Program-made: the position numbers and the translations under genes | DNA from: Synechococcus sp. ATX 2A4 | GTDB lineage: Bacteria > Cyanobacteriota > Cyanobacteriia > PCC-6307 > Cyanobiaceae | Assembly (NCBI RefSeq): GCF_024346375.1 | Contig: NZ_JAGQCV010000011.1 | Span: 53,760 to 117,759 of the forward strand | DNA: 64,000 bases | Reading direction: 5' to 3' | Notes under the pieces: generated by a model | Database searches by the model: none | What the model was told of the DNA's origin: nothing | The model's input: only the letters and a program-made list of their open reading frames with translations | Shown: positions 21,936 to 32,500 of the stretch, piece by piece | How positions within the stretch are numbered: the first letter of the stretch is position 1 | Layout: each line of letters starts with the position of its first letter

Positions 21936-23094
21936 CAAGCGCTCCGAGGAAGCGGCGGGCCAGTTGCGCGTCGCTGAACTGATCACGCACCTGCCGGGCC
22001 GCTTGGCCCAGGCGGTGGCGCAAGGCTGAATCCAGGTGAAGCCTGCGGATGGCGTCCGCCAGCTCCAGATGCGTGGCCGCTTCAGGGAGCAGCAGACCAT
22101 TCAGCCCATCGCGGATCAGGTCAGCCGGACCGGTTGGACAATCACAGGCCACACACGCGCAACCGCTGGCCATCGCCTCCATCAGGACGTTCGGGAAGCC
22201 CTCAAACCGGGAGGGAAGAATGAAGATCTGACAGGCGGAATACCAAGCGCCGATGTTGCCCACAACGCCGGGGAAGTGGATCCTCGCCCTGACCGCGGCG
22301 GAGGGAGGCACCAAGGCCTGAAGGTCGGCCACCTGGTTGGTGCCGCGGTAGGGGTTGGTGGTGAGACCGGCGATCACGAGCTGGAGCCCTGGACAGTCGT
22401 CAGCGACCAATGCAAACGCCCGCACCAGGCGATCGAAGCCCTTCTGAAAGGCCTTGGTGCCCACAGCCAGCAGCAGGGCGGTCGGAGGCCTGGCGCCTGA
22501 ATCCTCCTGCCGAAGGGGAGGACCCAGAACAGAAGTTGGATCCACCTGGGGTGCAAACGCCGGCAAGGGCCAGCTCACCGCGTTCGGCAACAACAACTGG
22601 GGAGTGGCGGCCAGATGCCGCTGGAGCCATGCGCCGGTCTGGCGGGTTTGCACAAGATGAAGATCAGCCCGGCGGTACGTGAGCCATCGCAGCAGGCGCC
22701 AGGGGAGCGATGGCGGCCTGGCGGGGGGATAGTTGCGCTCGGAGATCCAGCATTTCAGCGGCAGGCCCCATGCCGCCAGGATCAGTTTGATGGCGGGAAG
22801 GGTGGTCATGCCAATGGCGATCTCGATTCGGTTTCGGCGCAACCAGCGACGCAACTGCAGCACCCGCCATGGGAATCCCAGCCAGCCCCAGGCGGCCACC
22901 CAGACGGGATCAGGGAGTTCAACCTGGCGTAGAACTCCCTCAGGGATGGGGTAGAAGTCGTGGCTGGCCGGCCGCCGCGTGAGCAGGACAGGACGATGGC
23001 CTGCTGCCTGGCACCATTGCGCCATCCGCAGCGTCACGCGCTCAGCACCACCAGCCTTAAGAGAGTCGATGTAGAACGCCACGCGCACGTTCAT
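21928..23094 (-). CDS. glycosyltransferase family 4
   Basis: 388 residues. It starts MNVRVAFYIDSLKAGGAERV, with the GGAERV loop of GT4 acceptor domains; the donor domain has LLAVGTKAFQKGFDRLVRAF and PSRFEGFPNVLMEAMASG (E-x7-E), then CPTGPADLIRDGLNG. I take the ATG at 23094 because it overlaps the preceding stop (ATGA); a GTG six bases upstream is possible. This gene and the following GT4 gene share the GGAE/GGAQ and FEG-P-N-LxEAMA patterns and could be an old duplication. Product: probably a step in repeat-unit assembly of a surface glycan. Confidence 0.9.
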   Translation of the reverse strand: MNVRVAFYIDSLKAGGAERVTLRMAQWCQAAGHRPVLLTRRPASHDFYPIPEGVLRQVELPDPVWVAAWGWLGFPWRVLQLRRWLRRNRIEIAIGMTTLPAIKLILAAWGLPLKCWISERNYPPARPPSLPWRLLRWLTYRRADLHLVQTRQTGAWLQRHLAATPQLLLPNAVSWPLPAFAPQVDPTSVLGPPLRQEDSGARPPTALLLAVGTKAFQKGFDRLVRAFALVADDCPGLQLVIAGLTTNPYRGTNQVADLQALVPPSAAVRARIHFPGVVGNIGAWYSACQIFILPSRFEGFPNVLMEAMASGCACVACDCPTGPADLIRDGLNGLLLPEAATHLELADAIRRLHLDSALRHRLGQAARQVRDQFSDAQLARRFLGALDG

Positions 23095-24107
23095 GGCCAC
23101 GAAACCAGATAGGAAGCAAACATGACGCGGATCTTGGGGAGGAAGCGTGGCTCAAAGGTGGTCTTGATGATGAGAGTGATCAAGTGATGAATCTGTTCAT
23201 CTTCCCTGGCAACCAACCAGCCGGTGCTTTCTGTGTTTGCCACGGCCCTCAGCATCTCCTTGGCGAAGCCGCGATGGTCTTCCTGGGCGCTGCTGGCATC
23301 AAAGCAAGGCCAATGGCAATGGTCGTAAACGCGGCAAAGACGCTGACGGGCCAGCCGCCATCGGCCCGCATCCTGCTGGTGCCAGGCCTGAAGGGATTCA
23401 ATGGCCAGGCAACGCATCAGGTTGCGGGTGGCCCTGTAGGCACTGTCCTGATCAATCGCTTTGAAGTCGATGGTGTCGACGATCGCGGAGATGCGAATTC
23501 CCACGGAGGCGAAGGCGTCCAGGTCCTGCAGGGCCAGATACAATCTGGAAAGGGCAGTGAAGACTGAAACCAGAAGTTTGGCCCGATTTTCGCGATTGGA
23601 GCGCTGGCAACGAAAGGTGTCGGCATCACCGACCAGCTGTTGAACGAGCCGTTCAAGATCGGTGGCCGTCCGCCGCATCAGCGGCACATCATCCATCGCA
23701 ATCGCCTGGTAAGCAATGATGATCATGGAATACCAGCGATAATGCTCGGGAAGCCTGCTGCTGGCGGCGATCAGTTGAAACAAGGCAAGGCGTTGCTGCA
23801 CATCAGCGGGCCGCATTGAGCGGCGGAACAGCAAGCGGTACAGATAGTGCGTGTGACCAGAGTTGAGCCAGAGATCCTCAATGCTGGTCACAGCAAACGC
23901 ATCGCCCTGCTGGCGTACAGCGTGAGGAATGATCGCAGCAAGCACCACAGGATTGCGTGGCCACCGTTTTAGAAACTGCTTCAGCAACCCATAAGCCCTC
24001 AGCCTCCTGCCGCAACGGCTAGCGACGGCAGCCACCGCCACCGTCACCCAGGCCAGAACCCACTCAGGCAGGTAAGTGCGGATTCGCCGTCGATTGGGCT
24101 GGATCAT
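23091..24107 (-). CDS. hypothetical helical protein in polysaccharide cluster
   Basis: About 338 residues from the ATG at 24107 (MIQPNRRRIRTYLPEWVLAW). One hydrophobic segment near the N-terminus (about 10-30) may be a membrane anchor. The rest is predicted helical, rich in Arg, Leu, Ala and His, with WLNSGHTHYLYRLLFRRSM and LFQLIAASSRLPEHYRWYSM. I recognise no family; the spacing of helices recalls TPR-like repeats but no clean repeat could be written. It sits between the Wzy-like and a GT4 gene, overlapping the latter by 4 bases, so it is very likely part of the same glycan pathway. Upstream codons to 24227 are open but Pro-rich and overlap the Wzy-like gene. Confidence 0.7.
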   Translation of the reverse strand: MIQPNRRRIRTYLPEWVLAWVTVAVAAVASRCGRRLRAYGLLKQFLKRWPRNPVVLAAIIPHAVRQQGDAFAVTSIEDLWLNSGHTHYLYRLLFRRSMRPADVQQRLALFQLIAASSRLPEHYRWYSMIIIAYQAIAMDDVPLMRRTATDLERLVQQLVGDADTFRCQRSNRENRAKLLVSVFTALSRLYLALQDLDAFASVGIRISAIVDTIDFKAIDQDSAYRATRNLMRCLAIESLQAWHQQDAGRWRLARQRLCRVYDHCHWPCFDASSAQEDHRGFAKEMLRAVANTESTGWLVAREDEQIHHLITLIIKTTFEPRFLPKIRVMFASYLVSWP

Positions 24108-24123
24108 GGATGGGCTGAGTGCC

Positions 24124-25443
24124 TCATCTGCCTCCAAGTGAGCTGGATTCAAGGGCGGCTGGTGGCGGCTCAGCGGCAAGGGTGGTGGCGGCAGGAGTAG
24201 TGAAAAGGCACAGCGAAGTGGCCGCAAGGAAACCGATCAAACACTGGGTGACCTGATTGCTGCGATAGATGGTGGTGGCGAGGGCGTTGAGGAGAAGCAG
24301 CACGTTGAGTGACACAGCTGCTTGAAAAAATGCAAGGTGGAAGCGCGGTTGGCCAGATGGGCATGCAACGCTCAGAGCTTGGCGCCTGAGCCCCATGGAG
24401 ATGACAATCACCACAATCAGAAAGGCCAGGATGCCAAGCAGGCCCAGCTGGCCGCCAACTTGAGCGATAGTGTTGTGAGCATGGCCGAAGCCACCTCCTT
24501 CTCGCAAGTGGCTGCACATTTCATTGGCTTTTGCTCCATAACCCACACCGTAAATGAAACGGTTGTTTCCCGTAAACATCAACGACAGCCAGCAGGCTCC
24601 TGCTCTCAGCCTTCCTAGATCTGAAGACTGATTGATGCTCGCATCGGGAGCGAACAAGAACCACCACGACCCGACAAGCAAGGCGGCGGTGGCTGCGGCG
24701 CCAAACAGAAAGAGAACGAACCTGGTAAAGCCCTTTTTCCAGCGAGCAGCCGCCATGCCGATCACAAGGGCCAATGGTGGGGCGATCTGGGCCAGGCGAG
24801 AATCGGTGCCAACGCAGAGGGCGTAGCCAGCCAAAGCTGCAGTGGTGCCGAAAACACGCCCCGACAACGAGCGAGCAAGCAAAGAAAAAGCAGCTGCACT
24901 CAGAGTGACCAGCATCAAGATCGTGGCGAAGCGATTGATGCCTCCATGGCCATCCATGACCGCTTCATACACATCTTTTACAAAGGAGGAGCTCAGAATG
25001 CTTGCCGCAGAATGACGGTTCAGAATGTTGATCGCCAGCAACAAAGGAGTGAGTGCCAGCCAGCCAAACGAAGCTCTCCATTCTCGTAAACCCTGGCTCG
25101 ACCCAATCACAAATCCGAGGGCAATCAACAGGAAATTCGTAGGGCCATCCACATCCTCCCTGAGGACAATCACGCGCGTATTGACCAGCAAAAGGGCCAA
25201 TAGGATGGCTTCCAAGGGCGGCCGCCAAGGGGGCTGCCGAAACTGGGGCACCAGCTTATTGACCAAGCGGATAGACATCCAGATCACCAGCAATCCCAAC
25301 GCAGGCTTGCGTCCTTCGGTGAAGGAGTGAAGTGTGATCACAACGGGAAGAAGGGCGTCGTAGACCTGAATGACCCAAAGACGCGAGAGCAGCCTCTTGG
25401 GCGGGCAAACAAGCCGGTTCCAAACTTGACTGCCTTCGCTCAT
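24124..25443 (-). CDS. O-antigen ligase / Wzy-like polymerase
   Basis: 439-residue polytopic membrane protein with roughly ten to twelve hydrophobic helices. The large periplasmic loop ends in GFGHAHNTIAQVGGQLGLLGIL, the H-x-HN signature of the Wzy_C/O-antigen ligase (WaaL) superfamily. Upstream of it lie DSRLAQIAPPLALVIG (R in a membrane-proximal position) and the loop with the YGVGYGAKANE turn, also typical. Either polymerisation of repeat units or ligation to a lipid carrier would fit; the sequence does not separate them. ATG overlaps the upstream glycosyltransferase stop (ATGA). Confidence 0.85.
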   Translation of the reverse strand: MSEGSQVWNRLVCPPKRLLSRLWVIQVYDALLPVVITLHSFTEGRKPALGLLVIWMSIRLVNKLVPQFRQPPWRPPLEAILLALLLVNTRVIVLREDVDGPTNFLLIALGFVIGSSQGLREWRASFGWLALTPLLLAINILNRHSAASILSSSFVKDVYEAVMDGHGGINRFATILMLVTLSAAAFSLLARSLSGRVFGTTAALAGYALCVGTDSRLAQIAPPLALVIGMAAARWKKGFTRFVLFLFGAAATAALLVGSWWFLFAPDASINQSSDLGRLRAGACWLSLMFTGNNRFIYGVGYGAKANEMCSHLREGGGFGHAHNTIAQVGGQLGLLGILAFLIVVIVISMGLRRQALSVACPSGQPRFHLAFFQAAVSLNVLLLLNALATTIYRSNQVTQCLIGFLAATSLCLFTTPAATTLAAEPPPAALESSSLGGR

Positions 25444-26612
25444 TCCACCGAGACAATCGTGGGGAGATAGCTAAGCATGGCCGCCGTGCGGCGATGATAA
25501 GTATGCTCTGCTGCGCATTCAATACGCACCTGCTGAGGGCATCCAAAGCCATCCAGGCTGCGCTCTAACGCAGCGAGGAATGAATCCACTGTGGGGTCGC
25601 AAAGAGCAGCGAAGGACTTGTAATCTTCCAAAGCATCAATGGCGGAGGCCACAACTGGCAACCCGGCAGCGAGATACTCAAAGAACTTCATGGGAAACAT
25701 GGAGTGGGTGTATCGATTGAATCGAAGTGGCAGCAAGCCAACATCAAGGCCTCTCATATAGGCAGGCAAGTCATGATATGGCTTAGCGCCAAGCCAGTGA
25801 ACATTTGAACACTTCAGCAAGCCAGATAGCTGGGTGCTGGGATCACCCTCGCCGACAGGCCCGATCATCACATAAGACCAGCCTGGCGTCGCTTCCGCCA
25901 GCTTGGCCAGCAGGTCAAGGTCAAGCTTGTAAGCACTGATGGCTCCGACAAAACCGATGCGAGGCTGAGGAATGGCGGCGATATCGCGAGGGATCTCAAG
26001 CTCAGGGCTCAGGGCCTGAGCGAAGTGAGCATAATCGGCGACGTTCGAGAAGTAGTGGGTATTGCTGTTGTAACGACGACGGCTCTCCTGAAGGGCAGGA
26101 GAAGTTACGAAGACAAGATCAGCAGCGCGGCAAAGACGCTCCTCCCAAGTAGAGAGATCCGGATCATTCATGCCCGGCTGAGCCTGAATATCATCAACGC
26201 AATGATAAACCAGAATTCCATAAGGGCCGGGCAGCCCATAGGCAAGTGTTTTTGGATTGTAAGTCCATAACAATTCAGATCGCAGCCCTAACCAACGCCG
26301 TGCAAGAGCAAGACCGCCAAGCAGAATTGATCGGTTCAGCCGAGTGATCAGTTGACCACGCGCGCCCGGCAGAACCAGTGGTGACCAAACCCAGAGATTT
26401 TTCTTCACCTGGCGTGGGGGCCTCAGGCCTTTGGCGAGACGCCTCAGGATTCTGCCAAGATCTTGTACCTGACGGCGCGGAGCACGCAGACCAAGCGACT
26501 CAATATAAAGCACACGATGGCCAAGATCAGCCAACTCGGAAGCAACATGCTGCTTGTTGGTCCATAACAACTGATCCCAATCTGCAGTAGCCAGAAGGGT
26601 GATATCAGCCAT
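25440..26612 (-). CDS. glycosyltransferase (GT4-like, TuaH type)
   Basis: 390 residues. The N-terminal half has ADWDQLLWTNKQHVASELA and WTYNPKTLAYG and the conserved VYHCVDDIQA; the C-terminal half has RIGFVGAISAYKLDLDLL, and SMFPMKFFEYLAAGLPVVAS with the MK-x-FEYLA-x-G-PV donor-domain motif. This combination is seen in GT4-like transferases annotated as teichuronic acid TuaH-like or exopolysaccharide transferases. Codon use is visibly less GC-biased than in flanking housekeeping genes. It overlaps the ABC exporter gene by 8 bases and the Wzy-like gene by 4. Confidence 0.85.
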   Translation of the reverse strand: MADITLLATADWDQLLWTNKQHVASELADLGHRVLYIESLGLRAPRRQVQDLGRILRRLAKGLRPPRQVKKNLWVWSPLVLPGARGQLITRLNRSILLGGLALARRWLGLRSELLWTYNPKTLAYGLPGPYGILVYHCVDDIQAQPGMNDPDLSTWEERLCRAADLVFVTSPALQESRRRYNSNTHYFSNVADYAHFAQALSPELEIPRDIAAIPQPRIGFVGAISAYKLDLDLLAKLAEATPGWSYVMIGPVGEGDPSTQLSGLLKCSNVHWLGAKPYHDLPAYMRGLDVGLLPLRFNRYTHSMFPMKFFEYLAAGLPVVASAIDALEDYKSFAALCDPTVDSFLAALERSLDGFGCPQQVRIECAAEHTYHRRTAAMLSYLPTIVSVE

Positions 26613-28437
26613 TGTCCAGCGAAACGAGCTCTCTGAAGGATTCCGATCGGGCTTGAAGCTGCCTGTAATCTCCGTAGGCCCTGATCATTCCGTCGGCAAA
26701 TTCATAAATTCGATCACAGTTCCTCACTGTACTCAAGCGATGCGCAATCACAATTGTGGTGCATCGACGTCCGATCAACTCGAGCGAGTCTAAAACATTG
26801 CTCTCTGTTTTGTTGTCCAGAGAGCTGGTGGCCTCATCCAGAACAAGCACCTTGGCCTTCTTATAAAAAGCCCTCGCAAGGGCGAGGCGCTGGCGCTGGC
26901 CACCGGAGAGACGCAAACCATTTTCTCCGATCATCGTGTATAGGCCATAAGGTAACTCAGAGACAAATTCATTCAACTGTGCAGCTTCCAGCGCCTCCCA
27001 GACTGCATAATCATTAATCTCAGCCTCGTCCACACCAAAAGCAACATTTTCACGGATGCTCGTATCGAGCAAAACAATCGATTGAGGCACCATCGCGCAG
27101 CAAGCTTGCCAAGCCGGGGTTTCTTCATAAGACAATTCAATGCCATCCAATTCGATGCACCCCTTTTGGGGCTTAAAGAGGGCAAGCAGGATGTGAGCCG
27201 TTGTCGTTTTGCCGCCGCCGGTCTTACCCACCAAGGCAACTCTTGAACCAATCGGGATCGTTAGGCTCACCCCTTTGATCACCCAATCCTCCGAACTTGC
27301 ATAGCGGAACCAAACATCGTTCAGTTTGATGGTGTGCTTGGGCATCACCCCAGCTGGTGAGGGCGTGCCTGGGCTCAGCAAGGTTGCCCGAGACGTCCCC
27401 AGATCCAGGAGCAGCAGGGCATCAGAGATATCAGGAAGACTGCCTCGAAAGCGGTTGACCGAGCGAAAAATCGACTGGATTGGCGCAGAGATCTTCAGGG
27501 CTGCAAACATCACAGCAGCCAAGGCGGGCAGGGCCTGTTGCAGCTTCCTGTCCGGGTCCAACAGGATAGGAAGGAGTCCGATTGCAAACAGCATCGTGAT
27601 GCCAGCGGGTTCAATGATATAGCGAGGAATATCGGGAAGCAACTTTGCAATTCTGTCGTAACGCTTACCTGTGACACCAATTGACCAAAACTTATCGATA
27701 AATCGCTGCTCAGCTGCGTAGAGCTGAACATCTCGAATCGAACGAATAGATTCTACCAGCAATGCGTTGACTCTCAAGGCAAACCGCAGCTTCTGCTTGG
27801 AGGCAAGCCGCAGGGGAGCGATCAGCAGAGCCGACACGGATGTGTAGGCAACAAGGAGAGTGACGAACAGAATGATGGCAACAGGGCCCAGCACGACTGC
27901 GACGCCAATGGTCAGCACTCCAACAGACAGTGCTCCGGAAGCAACTGTCAGCAGCGGCAGGATAATGTCATCAGATATCTTGCTGAGGATGCGATTGAGA
28001 CGAGCAAGCAGATGAGCGGATTTCTGGGTTTGGAAATACTCATAATCTTGCATCAAAATATTTGCGTAGATCCGATTGCCATAATCCGACCAGATCTGTG
28101 CGCTCAAGAAACTCTGAAGGACGGCGGTAAGAAATTTCAAGCCTGTCGATAACCAGATCAGCCCAATCAGGATGCCGACCATCCAAAGGGACTGGTTCGC
28201 CCTGCCGCCACCGAAGAACCAGATCTGTGGAATTCTGTCCGGTAGCTTGACCCCGCTCAAAGCACCAACGAGCCGCGCCAACAGCCCAACAAAGACAAGA
28301 TCAAGCAGACCAACCAATATCGAAATCACCAGCAGAGCAATCAGCCCCTGCAGACGCTTTTTTGGCAAGAAGGACAGCAGTCGGCCCAGTTGGGCCAGCG
28401 TCTGGCTTTGCAGCCCGGCAGGAAGGCTCAACTTCAC
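26605..28437 (-). CDS. ABC exporter (fused permease-ATPase), lipid-linked glycan type
   Basis: 610 residues. N-terminal transmembrane domain (about 30-330) with six hydrophobic segments; C-terminal ATPase with Walker A GKTGGGKTT, Q-loop MVPQSIVLL, signature LSGGQRQRLALARAF, Walker B KVLVLDEATSSLD and switch His in VIAHRLSTV. All catalytic residues are present. Half-size exporters of the MsbA/PglK kind flip lipid-linked saccharides; given the surrounding glycosyltransferases, export of a lipid-linked oligosaccharide is the best inference. Base composition is low for this genome, which hints at horizontal origin of this part of the cluster. Confidence 0.92.
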   Translation of the reverse strand: MKLSLPAGLQSQTLAQLGRLLSFLPKKRLQGLIALLVISILVGLLDLVFVGLLARLVGALSGVKLPDRIPQIWFFGGGRANQSLWMVGILIGLIWLSTGLKFLTAVLQSFLSAQIWSDYGNRIYANILMQDYEYFQTQKSAHLLARLNRILSKISDDIILPLLTVASGALSVGVLTIGVAVVLGPVAIILFVTLLVAYTSVSALLIAPLRLASKQKLRFALRVNALLVESIRSIRDVQLYAAEQRFIDKFWSIGVTGKRYDRIAKLLPDIPRYIIEPAGITMLFAIGLLPILLDPDRKLQQALPALAAVMFAALKISAPIQSIFRSVNRFRGSLPDISDALLLLDLGTSRATLLSPGTPSPAGVMPKHTIKLNDVWFRYASSEDWVIKGVSLTIPIGSRVALVGKTGGGKTTTAHILLALFKPQKGCIELDGIELSYEETPAWQACCAMVPQSIVLLDTSIRENVAFGVDEAEINDYAVWEALEAAQLNEFVSELPYGLYTMIGENGLRLSGGQRQRLALARAFYKKAKVLVLDEATSSLDNKTESNVLDSLELIGRRCTTIVIAHRLSTVRNCDRIYEFADGMIRAYGDYRQLQARSESFRELVSLDNG

Positions 28438-28512
28438 TGAGATCGAAGACGCTGCTCAAGAGTGCGACAACCTTATCGGTCACATCCGACGCAGCGCCTG
28501 CGCCCAAGCCAG

Positions 28513-29580
28513 TCACAGAACCGATCGTCCACGCCAGCGCCTGGCGAGGCTGCGCAGCTTCATCTGGATCCGCATGGCCTCCAGACGCGCGGGCGAGGGG
28601 TTTCGCAACGGTGGAGTGAGAGAAGCCAACCGATCCCAGTGTTGGCCGATGGACGTCAGCGCCTCTGCCCATCGCTGCCTCAGTTCCTGCTCTGAAAACC
28701 TGGTCAACAACGCCCTGCGTTGGTCAGGGTCGGCCTGCCAGCGGCCAGGATCGGCAGCCGCAGCAGCGATCCGCTCCAGGTCTGCCAGGAGCGTGCCACA
28801 GCCAATCTGGTGGCCCACCATCCCTGGGTCGAGGAAATCAGCGAGAGCGTGGTTGACACTGCTGAACACCACGCAGCCACTGGCCAGCGCCTCCAGCGGG
28901 GGGAGTCCGAACCCCTCACTCACCCTCTGGCTGCGCCAGTAGTCGGCCGAGTCATAGAGATAAACCTTGGCGGAGCGGAACAAACCCACCAGGTCATCGA
29001 CCCAGCCGCTCTGCACCTCCACCCGGAGGCCCTGGGCCCGCAAGGCCGGCACCAGTTGCTGCAGCACATAGGCGCTGCTTTTGCGCGCCTGAACCAGCAC
29101 ATCGATCGGGCGAGCCGCCGCCAGGATGGGATCGGCGACGCTGTTGTTGTCGCCCCAGCGGGGGTCAATGGCATTGGGCACCAAGAACAGCGGGTTGCGC
29201 GGCGCCCTGTCTCCCCAGTAGCCGAGCGTGTTGCGGCTCACCGCCAGCACCGGCACGCCGGCGGGAAGGTTGAAGCCGTAACCGCTGCTATGGGCGTGAT
29301 ATGCCACCGGCCGCCCCCGCAGCAGGCGCAGCTGACGGGGCACGTCAAAGCCCCAGCTCACGATCCAGAGCGCCTCTCCGGGGGCCCGCTCCTGGCGCAG
29401 CAGATCGGCCAGAAACGGCCTGCCGGGCTCCCGTCGCCGATAGGTGACCACTTCGGTGGGCACGATCGAAGCGGTGAGACGGGCCGTCTGCAGTTCCACC
29501 TGCAGGCCTCCGCAGCGGAAGCGGCCGCTGTTGCCGGGCACGAGGAAGCGAAGGGGACGCAAAGGCGATCCGGCAGCCAA
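28513..29580 (-). CDS. glycosyltransferase family 4-like
   Basis: 355 residues. N-terminal half opens PLRFLVPGNSGRFRCGGLQV; the C-terminal half has VLVQARKSSAYVLQQLVPAL, YDSADYWRSQRVSEGF and SEGFGLPPLEALASGCVVF (E-x7-E) of the GT4 donor site. The N-terminal RCGGLQVELQTA fits proteins that act near the membrane on activated glycans. ATG at 29580 follows the ho1 stop region by 35 bases. It is separated from the ABC exporter by 75 bases and could be the first gene of the polysaccharide transcript. GC content here is higher than in the exporter gene. Confidence 0.82.
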   Translation of the reverse strand: MAAGSPLRPLRFLVPGNSGRFRCGGLQVELQTARLTASIVPTEVVTYRRREPGRPFLADLLRQERAPGEALWIVSWGFDVPRQLRLLRGRPVAYHAHSSGYGFNLPAGVPVLAVSRNTLGYWGDRAPRNPLFLVPNAIDPRWGDNNSVADPILAAARPIDVLVQARKSSAYVLQQLVPALRAQGLRVEVQSGWVDDLVGLFRSAKVYLYDSADYWRSQRVSEGFGLPPLEALASGCVVFSSVNHALADFLDPGMVGHQIGCGTLLADLERIAAAAADPGRWQADPDQRRALLTRFSEQELRQRWAEALTSIGQHWDRLASLTPPLRNPSPARLEAMRIQMKLRSLARRWRGRSVL

Positions 29581-29615
29581 CGGCGACTCTGACGCAGGGG
29601 AGGGCCGCTGCCGGC

Positions 29616-30329
29616 TCAGGCGGCGACAGCCTCGGTGCTGCCGGCGCGCTGGCGGCGGGTGAGGAAGCCGAACAGCACCTTGCCGATGGCAGCCACCAGG
29701 TTGCCTTCCAGCTCCTGGAACATCACCATGTTGAGGTGGAAGGCGTGGTTGGCCTCCTCCACAATGCGATCGGCGGTGGCTTGATCGATCGGCAGCTGAT
29801 CGAGGCTTTCGCGATAGCTGGCCTTGAAGGCCTTCTCATCGGGAATGGCATCGAATTCATAGAACCGCAGGCCATCGTGTTCGCCCAGGTTCATCGCTTT
29901 CTGAGCGATGTTCTTAAGGATCTGGCCGCCGGAGAGATCGCCGATGTAGCGGGTGTAGTGGTGACCCACCAGAAGCTCGGGTGATTCTTTGGCCACCTGA
30001 TGGAGGCGCTCCACATACTTCTGGGCGCCCGGAGTGGGCTGCACCTGCTGACGCCAGCCGGCACCGAAGTAGAAGGCAAGATCGGCCTCAAGGGCGCTGC
30101 GGCGGTTGAGGGAATCGTGGGCGATCGGCCCCACCACCGGGTGAGATTTGAGGGCGCCGATCTCTTCCTCCATCGCGCTGTAGACGAAATAGAGGTCGGC
30201 GACCAGCTTGCGGTAGCTGATCTTGTCGACCACCCCTTTCAGGAAGCAGGTGACGAAGCCGGTGTTCTCGGCCATCGTGTGCGCTTTTTTGGTGCCTTCG
30301 CGCAACTGTGAAGCAAGGGCGACAGCCAT
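29616..30329 (-). CDS. ho1: heme oxygenase (biliverdin-forming)
   Basis: Oxygen-dependent cleavage of heme to biliverdin IX-alpha, CO and iron, using ferredoxin in cyanobacteria; first step of phycobilin synthesis. 237 residues from the ATG at 30329 (MAVALASQLREGTKKAHT), with the proximal heme ligand in TKKAHTMAEN and the distal-helix signature GDLSGGQILKNIAQKAM. Upstream open codons lack family similarity. The presence of this gene next to icd supports a cyanobacterial host with phycobilisomes. Convergence or shared transcription with the glycosyltransferase 35 bases downstream is possible. Confidence 0.97.
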   Translation of the reverse strand: MAVALASQLREGTKKAHTMAENTGFVTCFLKGVVDKISYRKLVADLYFVYSAMEEEIGALKSHPVVGPIAHDSLNRRSALEADLAFYFGAGWRQQVQPTPGAQKYVERLHQVAKESPELLVGHHYTRYIGDLSGGQILKNIAQKAMNLGEHDGLRFYEFDAIPDEKAFKASYRESLDQLPIDQATADRIVEEANHAFHLNMVMFQELEGNLVAAIGKVLFGFLTRRQRAGSTEAVAA

Positions 30330-30406
30330 CGAAGCCGGTGTGCCGTAGGTCGTGGGGAACAAGTTAGGGCCGTGCCGTCGGCGCGGGCGGCTCAAGTTGC
30401 GAAGGG

Positions 30407-30868
30407 TTAAGCGGCCTCGTCGCAGGCGGCGGCGGCGGGCCCCTCACCCAGCAGGGCGAACAGGTCGCGGCAGACGAGCCGCAGCTTCTCCGCCACCTCC
30501 GGCTGGGGCAGGTTCACCCCGCTCGCCTCCCACTCGCCCACGGTGGCGAGCCGCCACTGCTCGCCCTGGAAGGTCATGCCGCTGAGCAGCACCCCCAGCA
30601 GCCGCGGGGTGCCGCCGCCGCCGGCGGCCGGGGCCTCGGCCAGGCGCAGCTGCATCAGCAGGCTGCGGCACTGCAGGCGGGGGCTCCAGCCGGGGAAGTG
30701 AAAGGCCAGATCCACCGACGCCTGCTCCTCGAAGCGGCGGGTGTCGGGGTCGTCGCGCCAGGGGGTGAGATTGGCGCGGGCATCAGGGAAATGGCGCCGG
30801 AACAGGGCGGCGGCGGAGGCGATGGCGTGGGCCATCTCCGGACTTCGGGCCAGGTCTGCCGCATTCAT
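30407..30868 (-). CDS. conserved-looking hypothetical protein upstream of ho1
   Basis: 153 residues from ATG 30868 (MNAADLARSPEMAHAI). Moderately acidic, no signal or membrane segment. Distinct stretches are LTPWRDDPDTRRFEEQASVD, LAFHFPGWSPRLQCRS and LLGVLLSGMTFQGEQWRLAT, followed by an amphipathic C-terminal helix. I do not recognise a domain. The ho1-hypothetical-icd arrangement is one I associate with marine picocyanobacteria, but I could not check it. It sits 77 bases upstream of ho1 on the same strand, and divergently from icd. Confidence 0.7.
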   Translation of the reverse strand: MNAADLARSPEMAHAIASAAALFRRHFPDARANLTPWRDDPDTRRFEEQASVDLAFHFPGWSPRLQCRSLLMQLRLAEAPAAGGGGTPRLLGVLLSGMTFQGEQWRLATVGEWEASGVNLPQPEVAEKLRLVCRDLFALLGEGPAAAACDEAA

Positions 30869-31020
30869 GGCGTTTCCCCTGAGCAGAACAGCGGATGGAA
30901 CGGAACCTAGGCTCCGCGAGCCGGCCCATGCTGAAGTTTCCCGAGGGAGGCTGCGCCAGCGGGCCGGTACCACGACCACGAATTGCCGTCGGTCGCGCCG
31001 TTTCCCCCCTGCTGCCGCCG

Positions 31021-32466
<1,446 letters not shown>

Positions 32467-32500
32467 GCCTGGCGCGAAGCCGGAACGGCAGACTGGGCCG

